64,000 nt of DNA from Hyphomonadaceae bacterium. Its GTDB lineage: Bacteria; Pseudomonadota; Alphaproteobacteria; Rhizobiales; Hyphomicrobiaceae. Location of the stretch: positions 1 to 64,000 of the forward strand of contig JAIEQJ010000002.1 in the NCBI GenBank assembly GCA_019747815.1. The letters run 5' to 3'. Both the position numbers and the translations under genes were made by a program. The notes beneath the pieces are model-generated. The model saw nothing but the letters and a program-made list of their open reading frames with translations. It ran no database searches and was not told where the DNA came from. Shown here piece by piece: positions 46,276 through 55,462 of this stretch; within the stretch, counting starts at the first letter, position 1, and the number at the start of each line of letters is the position of its first letter.

Positions 46276-46590
46276 ATGGCCGGCAGAGGCCAGCCCAAGA
46301 CCGGCGGCAGGCAGAGAGGCACGCCGAACAAGAACACGGCAGAGCAGCGCCGCAGGATGTCGGAGTTGAAGGCCAGCGGGCGTGATCCCGTGACGTTCTT
46401 TACGCAGATACTGCAGAATGAGGAAGCACCGCTGGATCTGCGTTTTGCTGCAGCCAAGGAGCTTGCCCCCTACATGCATCCCAAGCTTGCCAGCATCGAA
46501 GCGCGCACAGGCGGCAAGACGCACGAGGACAGGCTGGAGGAGCTGCTCAAGCTCGCCGAGGATGACCCTACCCCCCAGGGGGAGGGGTGA
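46276..46590 (+). CDS. Terminase small subunit-like protein
   Basis: A 104-residue protein starting MAGRGQPKTGGRQRGTPNKN, a basic DNA-binding N-terminus typical of short phage terminase small subunits (KTGGR-x-x-GTPNK). The rest is helical (DPVTFFTQILQNEEAPLDLR, FAAAKELAPYMHPKL), as in HTH-plus-oligomerisation small terminases. It recognises the phage packaging start site and feeds the large subunit. The large subunit gene follows after three small genes. Confidence 0.72.
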   Translation: MAGRGQPKTGGRQRGTPNKNTAEQRRRMSELKASGRDPVTFFTQILQNEEAPLDLRFAAAKELAPYMHPKLASIEARTGGKTHEDRLEELLKLAEDDPTPQGEG

Positions 46591-46726
46591 AAGGATGGGA
46601 TGAGAGGGGAGGGGGACGGGGCCCCCGGGCACTTTCACGACATTCCAATTTTCATCTACCCCGGATTTTCGTGTATTTTGGAGCAAATGATTTCATGCTC
46701 CGCCGGCCAGATGAAATGGATTTGCG

Positions 46727-46966
46727 ATGAATGACACGGCCGATGCGGCGACACGGGCTTTGGTGCGGATCAGGGCTGAGATTGAGCAGCGGGGGTTTGA
46801 CTACCGGATGGAGCTGCCGCGGCGGCCTACGGCGCGCATGATTGCGATTGCTGTGAGGCTGGTTGACCGGAGCCCTGGCAGTAAGCGGTTTCGCAAGCGG
46901 CTGGCGGATGTTTTGACGGCGGAGGCGCTGCATCAGGTAGCTGAGCAGCGGCGCAAGATGCATTGA
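46727..46966 (+). CDS. Small phage protein, unknown function
   Basis: A 79-residue basic helical protein, MNDTADAATRALVRIRAEIE then QRGFDYRMELPRRPTARMIA. It lies between the small and large terminase genes. The upstream gap (46591-46726) is G-rich at first, then AT-rich with ATTTCAT/ATGAAAT arms, and may carry a promoter or a packaging site. Confidence 0.5.
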   Translation: MNDTADAATRALVRIRAEIEQRGFDYRMELPRRPTARMIAIAVRLVDRSPGSKRFRKRLADVLTAEALHQVAEQRRKMH

Positions 46967-46974
46967 GGATCGAG

Positions 46975-47187
46975 ATGAGCGACCGGTGGCAGGTTGAGAC
47001 AAGGGCGGACGGAGATCATCTGGAGATTTTGGCCTTCAGCCCTGATGGCAAAGGATATGCCGCTCGCAGCGACGGACCAGTTGACGCGCATGTGGTGGCA
47101 GATTTGCTGCGCCAGTTGGCCAACAGGGTTCTCGAGCTGACCACGCATGTGGCCAAGGGCCCGTTGGGGACGGACGACCCCGAATGA
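46975..47187 (+). CDS. Small phage protein, unknown function
   Basis: A 70-residue acidic protein starting MSDRWQVETRADGDHLEILA. A small beta sheet plus helix (DAHVVADLLRQLANRVLELT) is suggested. GAGGATCGAG precedes the start. No family recognised. It overlaps the next gene by four bases. Confidence 0.5.
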   Translation: MSDRWQVETRADGDHLEILAFSPDGKGYAARSDGPVDAHVVADLLRQLANRVLELTTHVAKGPLGTDDPE

Positions 47188-47381
47188 CGCGGGAAGAGGT
47201 TGTCAGGGCGGCGCAGGACGCCGGCTTGTACCAGCCGCGGGCGATGATCTGGAAAATGCGCACCGGTAGAACTGCCGTGAAGCTGTATTTCGGGCCAGAT
47301 CACGCCCGCCGGGAGATTGTGCTGCGCGACGGGGATGATTTGGCGGCGATTGTAGCGCGTGCGGCGGCTTCCAAGGTCTAG
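47184..47381 (+). CDS. Small phage protein, unknown function
   Basis: A 65-residue protein, MTREEVVRAAQDAGLYQPRA and then TAVKLYFGPDHARREIVLRD. The ATGA overlap with the previous gene and its stop two bases before the large terminase start indicate one transcript. Function unknown. Confidence 0.5.
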   Translation: MTREEVVRAAQDAGLYQPRAMIWKMRTGRTAVKLYFGPDHARREIVLRDGDDLAAIVARAAASKV

Positions 47382-47383
47382 GC

Positions 47384-49009
47384 TTGCTGCATAGCCGGTC
47401 TGCTGAAGAGCTCGAAAAAGAGCTGACAGCGCGGTTTTTGAAGGACTTCCCCTTCTACGGCCGGAAATGCCTTCGCATCCGGCGGAAGGACGGGCGCACG
47501 GTTCCGCTCGCCTTCAATCGGTCGCAGCGCAAGCTGCATCAGGCGATCGAGGACCAGATTGCGCGCACCGGACGGGTGCGGATGCTGGTGCTGAAGAGCC
47601 GGCAGGTCGGTATTTCGACCTACTTCACCGCGCGCAGCTACCACAAGACCACGCACACCAACGGCTTTCGTACGTTCGTGCTGACGCAGGAGGACGACAC
47701 CACCAATGCGCTCTTCGGCATGGTCAAGCGCTTCCACGACAACGTGCCCGACATGGTGCGGCCGATCACAGGAGCCTCGAACGCCAAAGAGCTGATTTTT
47801 TCCAAGATGGACAGCGGCTATCTGGTGTCCACGGCTGGCAACAAGTCGACGGGGCGCGGCCATACCATCCAGGTTTTTCATGGGTCCGAGGTATCGCGCT
47901 GGCCCAACGCCGAGGAGCACGTGGCGGGCGTCATGCGCTCGGTGCCTGATGTGCCGGGCAGCGAGGTCTATCTGGAGAGCACCGCCAACGGCGTCAACAA
48001 CCTGTTCCACACCAAGTGGAAGGCGGCGCAGAAGGGCGAGGGGGATTTCGAGGGCATTTTCATCCCCTGGTACTGGCACGAGGAATACGAGCGCAATGAT
48101 GTCCCGCCGGATTGGCGTCCGCCGAGCGAATTCGTGGAGTACGGGGAGCTTTATGAGCTGGCGCGCGGGCAGCTCTATTGGGCCTACCTGACCAATCTGG
48201 AGCTGGCGCAGGCAACCAGCGGCACGCCGGACGAGATTTGCTGGATGTTCCGCCAGGAATACCCCGCCACCGCCGAGGAGGCGTTCCAAACTGCGGGCAC
48301 CAACAGCTTCATTCGCGGCGATCTGGTCTATCGGGCACGTCGCTCGAGCGTGACGGGCTACGGGCCGATCGTGCTGGGCGTGGATGTGGCGCGCGGGGGC
48401 GACGACAAGAGCGCGCTGATCGACCGCCAGAGCCGGCGCATGGGCTACCACGTCTGCAAGAAGTTCAACTACGGCAAGGACGTGATGCCGCTGGTGGGCG
48501 AGATCGTGAAGATCGTGCGCGACATGCGCGCGGCCAGCACGCCCCTCGTCAAGATCATCGTGGATTCAACCGGTGTGGGCGGCGGTGTCTACGACCGTCT
48601 CAAGGAGCAGCTTGGCGACCAGCTTGTGGCGGGTGTGGAGTTCGGCGGCCGCGCACGCAACCGCGACCGCTACGCCAACCGCCGCGCGGAGATGTGGGAT
48701 GAGATGCTGCAGTGGTTTCAGAACGAGGCGGGCGTGTCGATCCCCGACAGCGATGATCTGCAGAGCGACATCTGCGCGCCGGCCTGGGGCGATCACAAGT
48801 CAAAGATCGGGCACAGCCAGATGACGCGGCATCGCTCGGATGGAACGTTGATTTTGGAGGACAAGGACCACATGCGCCGGCGCTTGAGCTTCTCGCCTGA
48901 TTTCGGGGATGCAGCGGCGCTGACCTTTGCCGTGAGCTTCGATGAGTTCGTGAGCAACAATGAGGGCTGGCGCGCGCCCAACATAGGCGCCGGCGGGTGG
49001 ATGCTGTAG
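47384..49009 (+). CDS. Terminase large subunit
   Basis: A 541-residue packaging motor. The ATPase domain has a Walker A-like LVLKSRQVGIST (residues 68-79) and a Walker B region near YLESTANG (Glu). The nuclease domain has the first acidic centre VLGVDVARGGDD and the second KIIVDSTGVGGGVYDRL, typical of RNase H-fold headful terminases. It cuts concatemers and pumps DNA into the prohead through the portal encoded next. TTG start at 47384 is the only codon giving a full N-terminus. Confidence 0.92.
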   Translation: MLHSRSAEELEKELTARFLKDFPFYGRKCLRIRRKDGRTVPLAFNRSQRKLHQAIEDQIARTGRVRMLVLKSRQVGISTYFTARSYHKTTHTNGFRTFVLTQEDDTTNALFGMVKRFHDNVPDMVRPITGASNAKELIFSKMDSGYLVSTAGNKSTGRGHTIQVFHGSEVSRWPNAEEHVAGVMRSVPDVPGSEVYLESTANGVNNLFHTKWKAAQKGEGDFEGIFIPWYWHEEYERNDVPPDWRPPSEFVEYGELYELARGQLYWAYLTNLELAQATSGTPDEICWMFRQEYPATAEEAFQTAGTNSFIRGDLVYRARRSSVTGYGPIVLGVDVARGGDDKSALIDRQSRRMGYHVCKKFNYGKDVMPLVGEIVKIVRDMRAASTPLVKIIVDSTGVGGGVYDRLKEQLGDQLVAGVEFGGRARNRDRYANRRAEMWDEMLQWFQNEAGVSIPDSDDLQSDICAPAWGDHKSKIGHSQMTRHRSDGTLILEDKDHMRRRLSFSPDFGDAAALTFAVSFDEFVSNNEGWRAPNIGAGGWML

Positions 49010-51043
49010 GTGGCTGGCTACGAGCTGCCAACCCAAAAACCAGCGCGCAAGCTGAGTGCAGAGGAGAAGCGGGAGCTGGTGGCCGAGGTTCGCGAGAACA
49101 TCGAGGAGGCCGCCAATTTCGAGCGCTCCAACCGCAACGAGGCGCTGACCGACCTGCAGTTCCTGCGCGGGGATCAGTGGCCGCAGACGGTGAAGGCGGC
49201 GCGCGGCACGCTGCGCCCCATGATTACCATCAACCGGCTGCCCTCGTTCGTGCGCCAGGTGACGAACCCAGTGCGCGAGAGCGACATCGCCATGGATGTG
49301 GTGCCGGTCGACGATGAGGCGGACCCGTCCACGGCCAAGATCATCAAGGGTCTCATTCGCCAGATCGAGGCGCAGTCGAGCGCCAAGGACGTTTACACGA
49401 CCGCCAACGAGCATCAGGCCGGTTGCGGCATAGGCTGGTGGCAGGTCTGCACCAAGTATGTCGACGACTCGGTGCGGCTGCAGGACATCTACCTGTCCAA
49501 GATCGACAACCCGCTGGCCGTGTTCTGCGATCCGGGCGCCACCGAGCCAGACCGCTGCGATGCCATGTGGATGGCGGTGGTGGAGATGTTCGCGCGCTCC
49601 AAGTTCAAGCGCAAATGGCCGAAGGCGGCGCTGGCCGATGTGCAGACCGAGACGGCGCAGGCCAACACCACCAATTTCATGTGGACGACGGCCGACAGCG
49701 TGGCGGTCGCCATGTACTTCAAGAAGGTGCCCTACACCAAGACGCTGGCCGAGACGGCGTCGGGCATGACGGTCGATGTCGACGCCAAGAGCGAGGAGGA
49801 GCTGCAGGCCATCCACGCCGCCGATCCGTTCGTGGCCTCGCGCGAGTGCGAATGCTACCGGGTGGAGAAGTATCTGGTATCGGGCGAGGACGTGCTGGAG
49901 GGACCGATTGCATGGCCCGGCAAGTACATCCCGCTGGTGCCTGCGATCGGCGCGGAAATACCTTCGCAAAACGGCACCTATCGCTATGGCGTGGTGCGCT
50001 TCCTGCGCGATCCGCAGCAGCTATTGAATTTCTACCGCACGGCATCGGCCGAGCAGATCGCTTTGTCTCCAAAGGCGCCTTACATCGCCACGCAGAAGCA
50101 GATCGGGGCGCACAAGGCCTACTGGGATACGCTGAATACCGAGAACAGGCCTTATCTGCCCTACACGCCCGATCCAGACGCTCCAGGTCCGCCCAAGCGC
50201 GAGCATCCGCCGGAGACGCCGGTTGCTCTCGTGCAGCAGGCCGAGATTGCCAGCGAGGACATGAAGGCGATCAGCAACATCTATGATGCCAACCTGGGGG
50301 CCAAGTCGAACGAGACCTCGGGCATTGCGATTGCCAAGCGCGAGGCGCAGGGCGCCACGGCCAACAGCCACTATGCCGACAACCTGTTCAAATCGCTCTC
50401 CTACACCGGCAAGATCCTGATCGACCTGATCCCCAATGTGTACGACAGCCAGCGCATCGTGCGCATTCTGGGGCCCGACGATGTGGAGCAGGAGGTTCCC
50501 ATCAACGCCGTGGGCTATGGCCCCGGCGGCCTGCCGGCAGTGCTCAATGATCTGACCGTTGGCCGCTACGATGTGCGTGTCAGAGTTGGCAAGTCTTTCC
50601 TGAGCAAACGCGCCGAGGCCGTGGCGGCGATGACGGAGCTGGTCAAATCGCTTCCCCCCCAGGCGCAGACCTTGGTGCTCGATCTGCTGGTCAAATACAG
50701 CGACTGGCCGGGTGCAGAGGAGCTGGCCAAGCGCTTCCGTGCGCTGGTGCCGAAAGAGGCGCTGATCGACCCGAACGACCCCAACGCACCGCCACCGCCA
50801 TCGCCGATGGACGATCCAATGTTCGTCGCCAATTTGGAGAAGCTGGCGGCCGAGATCGAGAAGCTCAAGAACGAGGCCGACAAGATCAAGGCGGAAGAGT
50901 TGAAGACGCTGGCCGAGGCCGACGCCATCGACGCCGAGACCGATCACCAGATCATCATTCCTTCCATCATTGGAACGCCGAGCGTGCCCGTGAGGAAGCC
51001 CAACGGCCATGCCCCTGAGGGCATGCAGCCGCAAGTGAACTAG
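49010..51043 (+). CDS. P22-like portal protein
   Basis: A 677-residue portal of the P22 gp1 type. The N-terminus (DLQFLRGDQWPQTVKAARGT then RPMITINRLPSFVRQVTNPV) and LAVFCDPGATEPDRCDAMWM followed by a long helical stem and barrel match the family. The C-terminus (residues about 600-640, LEKLAAEIEKLKNEADKIKA) is a coiled coil as in the P22 barrel. Twelve copies form the DNA entry ring bound by the gp4-like adaptor. GTG start directly follows the terminase stop. Confidence 0.9.
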   Translation: MAGYELPTQKPARKLSAEEKRELVAEVRENIEEAANFERSNRNEALTDLQFLRGDQWPQTVKAARGTLRPMITINRLPSFVRQVTNPVRESDIAMDVVPVDDEADPSTAKIIKGLIRQIEAQSSAKDVYTTANEHQAGCGIGWWQVCTKYVDDSVRLQDIYLSKIDNPLAVFCDPGATEPDRCDAMWMAVVEMFARSKFKRKWPKAALADVQTETAQANTTNFMWTTADSVAVAMYFKKVPYTKTLAETASGMTVDVDAKSEEELQAIHAADPFVASRECECYRVEKYLVSGEDVLEGPIAWPGKYIPLVPAIGAEIPSQNGTYRYGVVRFLRDPQQLLNFYRTASAEQIALSPKAPYIATQKQIGAHKAYWDTLNTENRPYLPYTPDPDAPGPPKREHPPETPVALVQQAEIASEDMKAISNIYDANLGAKSNETSGIAIAKREAQGATANSHYADNLFKSLSYTGKILIDLIPNVYDSQRIVRILGPDDVEQEVPINAVGYGPGGLPAVLNDLTVGRYDVRVRVGKSFLSKRAEAVAAMTELVKSLPPQAQTLVLDLLVKYSDWPGAEELAKRFRALVPKEALIDPNDPNAPPPPSPMDDPMFVANLEKLAAEIEKLKNEADKIKAEELKTLAEADAIDAETDHQIIIPSIIGTPSVPVRKPNGHAPEGMQPQVN

Positions 51044-51067
51044 GCACAAGATCCAAGGAAAATCGCT

Positions 51068-51985
51068 GTGACGCTTAAAGCGACCCAATCGGCCGCTGGA
51101 GAAGCCGCGACTCCAGCAACGGAAGAGACTGGACTGCCGCCGCTCGAAACCGGAGCACCGCCGGCAGAGAGGACCACGGCTGCTGAGACGCCGGAATCTC
51201 AGACCGCAACTGGCGCGGAAGGCCAGGACGGCGAGCCCGAAGCCGCAACGGAAGGGCAAGAAGACAAAGCCAAGAGCAAGAATCGCGTTTCCTTCAAGGA
51301 GCGCATTCAGCAGATCACCCGCCGCAGCCGGTTGACCGAGCGGGAGCGTGATCGGGCTCTTGAACGAGCAGAGAGAGCCGAGACCGAGAACCGCCGCTTG
51401 ATGCAGCGGCTCAACGGCCAGGAACTCTCACCCGAAGAACGGCAGGCCGCTGAAGTCGAGCGGACGCTGAACAATCGGGATGCCCGCCAGGCTCGTCAGG
51501 AAGCCGCATCTCTCAATCGAGAGGCGGAAGTCGAGGAGCACAACGGCCGCGTAGAGGCATTTGCCGAGCTGGTGGACAAAGACACCCGCTTTCCAAACCT
51601 CATTCGCGAGTTCAACCGTGTACCTGTCACGCCAGTAATGGCGCGCTTCATCATGCGCAGTGAAGACCCGGTGGCGATGGCCAACTACATGGCCCAGTCA
51701 GCCAATCGCGATGAAGTCGAAGACCTCATTGATCTGACGCAGCCGGACCGTCGCGGCCGCCCGCCTCGAGCAGAGGACGTGGAGGAAGCGATGGACCGAT
51801 TTGCGACCATTCGCGCGAAGCTGAAGGCAGCGCCGCCGGCTCGCACAACCACCAACGCACCAGCACCGGGAACGACGCTCAAGGGCAAATCGCCGCCTGG
51901 GCAGCAGCGCTCGCTCGAAGAACGCGCCGACAACATGGACGACTTCGCGCCCGCGCTCCTGAAAAAGCTGGGGCTCACCAAATAG
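51068..51985 (+). CDS. Scaffolding protein
   Basis: A 305-residue very charged protein between portal and coat genes, the P22 gp8 position. The N-terminal 75 residues are Ala/Thr/Glu-rich and disordered. The middle is a strong coiled coil (LTERERDRALERAERAETEN). The C-terminus (SLEERADNMDDFAPALLKKL) is the likely coat-binding helix. It directs procapsid assembly and leaves before maturation. GTG start with AAGGA upstream. Confidence 0.8.
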   Translation: MTLKATQSAAGEAATPATEETGLPPLETGAPPAERTTAAETPESQTATGAEGQDGEPEAATEGQEDKAKSKNRVSFKERIQQITRRSRLTERERDRALERAERAETENRRLMQRLNGQELSPEERQAAEVERTLNNRDARQARQEAASLNREAEVEEHNGRVEAFAELVDKDTRFPNLIREFNRVPVTPVMARFIMRSEDPVAMANYMAQSANRDEVEDLIDLTQPDRRGRPPRAEDVEEAMDRFATIRAKLKAAPPARTTTNAPAPGTTLKGKSPPGQQRSLEERADNMDDFAPALLKKLGLTK

Positions 51986-52000
51986 GGGCCTTGAGGGGCT

Positions 52001-53275
52001 ATGGCTAACAACACCCTGACCGCCGATGTCATCGCGTCGGCGTCACTAGCGATTCTCGAAAACGAGCTCGGCATCCTCAAAACGATGCACCGGGCTTACG
52101 AGGACGAGTTCACCGAGAAGGTGAACGGCTACAACATCGGCGACACGCTCTCCATCAGGCGTCCCGCCGACTTTACGGTTCGCTCGGGTGCAGCGGCATC
52201 CAACCAGGACGTGATCGAAGGCAAGGTGCAGATCGTCCTCGATCAGATGAAGGGCATCGACTTCTCGTTCACCTCGACCGAGCTGACGCTGAAGATCGAA
52301 GATCTGTCCGAGCGTGTGTTGAAGCCTGCCATGTCGTCGCTGATCAACGACGTGGCGCGCGATGTGTTCTCGGAGATGTACAAGTCATCTTACGAGGTGG
52401 TGAATTGCGCCACCACGGGTGCCACGACCGCTCCCGACAACACCAAGCGCATCGACTCGTTTGCCAAGTTCACGTGCGCGCCGGAGCGCCTGGACTTGTG
52501 CGCGGTGCCGACCTCGGACCGTGCTGCAGGCCTGCACACGGCCGACAACTGGGGCATGATTGGTGCACAGACCGGCTTGTTCAACGGCGGGCTTGTGAAT
52601 TCCGCTTACACTGACGGCAATCTCGGCCGGGTTGGCGGCATGGATACCTATGCCAGCCAGGTCATGCCGACGCACACGGTAGGGCCGCTGGGCGGCGCGC
52701 CCTTGATCAACGGCGCGTCGCAGAACGTGACCTACGACTCGGTCAAGAACACCTGGTCGCAGTCGCTGATCACGGATGGCTGGACGGCTGCAGCGGCATC
52801 CCGCTGGCTACGTGGCGATACCTTCACCATAGCCAACGTGTTCAAGGTCAACCCGAAGACCAAGGTGTCAACGGGCGTTCTGCAGACCTTCGTGGTGCTG
52901 GCGGATGTGTCCTCGGACGGTTTAGGCAACCTCACGGCCAGCATCTCGCCGCCGATCATCATTGCCGGTCCGCATCAGACGGTGAATGCGGCGCCGGCCG
53001 ACAACGCAGCGATCACTACGACCATCGGTGGCGCGGCCAACGCTCAGCACCGGCAGAATCTGGCCTACCATCGCACGTCCATGGCGCTGGCGTTCGCACC
53101 GCTGGTGCTGCCGCAGGGCGCGGTCAATCCGACCCGCAAGACCTACAAGAACATGAGCGTGCGGCTGATCCCGTACTACACGGGCTCAACTGATGTGAGC
53201 GCCTGGCGTCTGGATATTCTCTACGGACGCAAGGCGATCGATCCGCGCAAGATTTCGCGGTTCACGTCAGGCTGA
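52001..53275 (+). CDS. P22-like major coat protein
   Basis: A 424-residue coat protein of the P22 gp5 type (HK97 fold with inserted domain). ANNTLTADVIASASLAILEN and LGILKTMHRAYEDEFTEKVN then YNIGDTLSIRRPADF at the start, DFSFTSTELTLKIEDLSERV, and the end SVRLIPYYTGSTDVSAWRLD with ILYGRKAIDPR match the family. GAGGGG before the start predicts high expression. Confidence 0.92.
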   Translation: MANNTLTADVIASASLAILENELGILKTMHRAYEDEFTEKVNGYNIGDTLSIRRPADFTVRSGAAASNQDVIEGKVQIVLDQMKGIDFSFTSTELTLKIEDLSERVLKPAMSSLINDVARDVFSEMYKSSYEVVNCATTGATTAPDNTKRIDSFAKFTCAPERLDLCAVPTSDRAAGLHTADNWGMIGAQTGLFNGGLVNSAYTDGNLGRVGGMDTYASQVMPTHTVGPLGGAPLINGASQNVTYDSVKNTWSQSLITDGWTAAAASRWLRGDTFTIANVFKVNPKTKVSTGVLQTFVVLADVSSDGLGNLTASISPPIIIAGPHQTVNAAPADNAAITTTIGGAANAQHRQNLAYHRTSMALAFAPLVLPQGAVNPTRKTYKNMSVRLIPYYTGSTDVSAWRLDILYGRKAIDPRKISRFTSG

Positions 53276-53595
53276 TGGCCAACAGTCTCATCACGGCTGG
53301 GGTGGACAACCGCCCCAGCTCTACCTCCCAGGAGCAGGCGATGGCGGAGGACAAGAAGCCCGACCGGCGCGTGGTCATGTACCGCCAGGGCGAGGCGCGC
53401 GAGTTTGCGAGCCCAGAGGACGTGCCCAATGGCGAGGGCTGGGTGGATCATCCAGACAAGGCGGCGCCAGCCGAGCAGGCGGAGCGTCCCATGTCCTCGA
53501 TTGAGAAAGCCCGCGCGGCGAAAGCCAAAAAGCGCGAGCTGCAGAGGCAGCTAGAGGAGCTTGGCGACGTGCCGGATAGCGAGGAGCAAGTCTGA
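53275..53595 (+). CDS. Small virion-region protein, unknown function
   Basis: A 106-residue charged protein. Residues 23-60 (MAEDKKPDRRVVMYRQGEAR, EDVPNGEGWVDHPDKA) and a helical C-terminus (IEKARAAKAKKRELQRQLEE). ATG 53275 overlaps the coat stop; ATG 53341 has a better ribosome site (AGGAGCAGG) and may be the true start. Position after coat suits a head-completion or decoration role. Confidence 0.55.
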   Translation: MANSLITAGVDNRPSSTSQEQAMAEDKKPDRRVVMYRQGEAREFASPEDVPNGEGWVDHPDKAAPAEQAERPMSSIEKARAAKAKKRELQRQLEELGDVPDSEEQV

Positions 53596-53822
53596 TGGCC
53601 GATCCCGTCTCGATCACGCATGCCTTCGTTTCCACCAAGCCTGCCAGCACCGATGCCACCAAGGTCGACGGGCCAAAATGGAACGCCGAGCACTCCATCG
53701 TGCTGAGCGGTCCCGGCATGGTGGGGGCAGCCATCGCTGGCCCGGCGCAGCTCATGGACCTCTCCCAAACCACCGATGTGCTGAGTGGCCAGATCGCGCT
53801 GCTTGCGCAGGTCTTCAACTAG
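53595..53822 (+). CDS. Small virion-region protein
   Basis: A 75-residue protein. SITHAFVSTKPASTDATKVD followed by GPKWNAEHSI is a motif often found at the start of phage tail-fibre-like or collar proteins (S-x-T-K-x-A-x-x-D-x-T-K-V...W-N-A-x-H). It could be a broken-off N-terminal segment of such a protein. ATG overlaps the previous stop. Confidence 0.58.
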   Translation: MADPVSITHAFVSTKPASTDATKVDGPKWNAEHSIVLSGPGMVGAAIAGPAQLMDLSQTTDVLSGQIALLAQVFN

Positions 53823-53831
53823 GGGCTTTGA

Positions 53832-54191
53832 ATGGCAACCTCTACGATCACCAAGCTGAAGCTCTCAGGCTCCACCAACGGGCGGCCTATCAAGGTAATA
53901 GCAACGCTCACGCCCGGAACCACGATCCACACGGCCACCAATGCGGCCAACACGTTGGATGAGGTGACGGCTTACGCCACCAACACCAGCGCCTCCGATG
54001 TGGCGCTCACCATCGAGCAAGGCGGCACCACCTCGCCCGATGACTTGCTGAAGTTCATCATTCCAGCCGGCGAGACGGTGCAGGTTCTCCCCGGCGTGGT
54101 GCTGGACGGCGGCGTGCTGTGCAGGGCGTTTGCGGCCGTCGCCAACGTCGTAAACATCGTCGGTTTCGTGCACCGTATCGTTCAGACCTGA
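53832..54191 (+). CDS. Virion-region protein, possible decoration protein
   Basis: A 119-residue beta-rich protein (STITKLKLSGSTNGRPIKVI, GTTIHTATNAANTLDEVTAY, FIIPAGETVQVLPGVVLDGG). The Thr/Val-rich strands and lack of helices suggest a beta sandwich exposed on the capsid or tail. Similar short proteins follow coat genes in rhizobial podoviruses. The role is inferred. Confidence 0.55.
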   Translation: MATSTITKLKLSGSTNGRPIKVIATLTPGTTIHTATNAANTLDEVTAYATNTSASDVALTIEQGGTTSPDDLLKFIIPAGETVQVLPGVVLDGGVLCRAFAAVANVVNIVGFVHRIVQT

Positions 54192-55240
54192 TGCTCAATA
54201 GGATACCTGGGAAGGTAGCCAGGCCTTCCATCAACTCCGGCCAGGGCTTGCTCCGGCCGTCTCCTCTGTTGATCGCGCGCCGCCAGATCAGCTCGCTTAC
54301 GCCGCGCGGTCCTCTTTTGGGCTCCATGCGCCAGGTCAGCGCGCGGACGCCTCCAGCCGGCATTCCAGGTCTCTTGCGGTTTCCGGTGTTTGCCGGTGGC
54401 GAGGCTTCGATTGCCAGCGTTGGCACCACCAATCTCGGCGCCACGCATCAGCAGTCGATTACGATTACCGGCACCACGACGATTACCAGCTTTGGCTCAT
54501 CGGCCGATGTTGGAGTGGTCAAGTTCGTCAAGTTCTCCGGCGCTCTACAGCTTACCCACAACGCCACCAGCATGATCCTGCCCAATGCGGGCAGCAACAT
54601 CATGACGACTGCTGGTGATTGCCTGATTGCAAGACATGAGGGCTCCGGCAACTGGCGGGTGCTCGACTATCAGAAGGCGGACGGCACGCCGTTGGTTGGC
54701 GGTGGCGGGGGCACGCCGGGTCTAGCGGCTCTAACGTCCGGCACGATTTCGAATCAAGCCACGCTCGATATCGTGCTGACCAGTTACACGGCCTATCGCG
54801 GCATCGTCATCCACCTCCAGGTGGTCCCGGTCACGGACAATGCCGTTTTATATTGTCGTTTCTCGACCGATGGTGGCTTCACCTACTATTCGGGCGCTTC
54901 CGACTATGACCATCGCTCGACCGGCGTAGCGACAGCAGCGTTCACCGTCATCAGCGCGGGCGATAGCAAGATCGAGATGGCGATAGCTGCCGCCGGAATA
55001 GGCAACGCTTCCGAGGAAGGTTGGAAAGGTGTCATCTGGCTGCTGGATCAGGCCAACACGGCACTGCGGCCGACGATCCACTATCAAGCGACCTATCAGG
55101 ACAGCGCTACCCCAGCGCGCGGGCTGATGATCGCTGGCTCGGGCACGCGGCTTGCCGCGCAGGATACCGACGCCATACGGTTCCTGTTCAGCTCGGGCAA
55201 CCTCAGCACCGGGAGATATGATGTTTACGGTATGGCTTAG
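54191..55240 (+). CDS. Tail-fibre-like minor virion protein
   Basis: A 349-residue protein. The middle SVGTTNLGATHQQSITITGT with TITSFGSSADVGVVKFVKFS, and LILPNAGSNI-like plus DCLIARHEGSGNWRVLDYQK, is a recurrent module in tail fibres and receptor-binding proteins. The C-terminal 170 residues form a beta-rich domain (YRGIVIHLQVVPVTDNAVLY, GLMIAGSGTRLAAQDTDAIR). It probably recognises the cell surface or forms a collar fibre. ATG 54191 overlaps the previous stop. Confidence 0.65.
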   Translation: MLNRIPGKVARPSINSGQGLLRPSPLLIARRQISSLTPRGPLLGSMRQVSARTPPAGIPGLLRFPVFAGGEASIASVGTTNLGATHQQSITITGTTTITSFGSSADVGVVKFVKFSGALQLTHNATSMILPNAGSNIMTTAGDCLIARHEGSGNWRVLDYQKADGTPLVGGGGGTPGLAALTSGTISNQATLDIVLTSYTAYRGIVIHLQVVPVTDNAVLYCRFSTDGGFTYYSGASDYDHRSTGVATAAFTVISAGDSKIEMAIAAAGIGNASEEGWKGVIWLLDQANTALRPTIHYQATYQDSATPARGLMIAGSGTRLAAQDTDAIRFLFSSGNLSTGRYDVYGMA

Positions 55241-55462
55241 GTGACCGTTTCTCAGTCCACCAACCTTTTTGCCGCCGGCTTCAATCTTACCCGCTCGCAA
55301 AACCCAACCGCCGTCAATGTCGGGGCTTTCGATGACGCGGTCTTCGACATCAACGCTTTCCAGATCGAGGAGGACACTCAGGATGGTCTTGCATTGCAAG
55401 GCTCTAACGTCATGACCAGCCCAGGCCTCGACCTCACCAGACCGGAGACCGCATTCAGCTAA
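55241..55462 (+). CDS. Small virion-region protein, unknown function
   Basis: A 73-residue protein starting at GTG directly after the previous TAG. It is beta-rich with repeated N-A-F-x-I/N segments (GAFDDAVFDINAFQIEEDTQ). No family recognised. It overlaps the gp4-like gene's ATG by one base (TAATG). Confidence 0.5.
   Translation: MTVSQSTNLFAAGFNLTRSQNPTAVNVGAFDDAVFDINAFQIEEDTQDGLALQGSNVMTSPGLDLTRPETAFS

Noticed and set aside
46591-46726. A possible cos or pac site before the small genes between terminase subunits
   Set aside because: G-rich and palindromic bits are present, but nothing diagnostic; headful phages usually have pac inside the small terminase gene.
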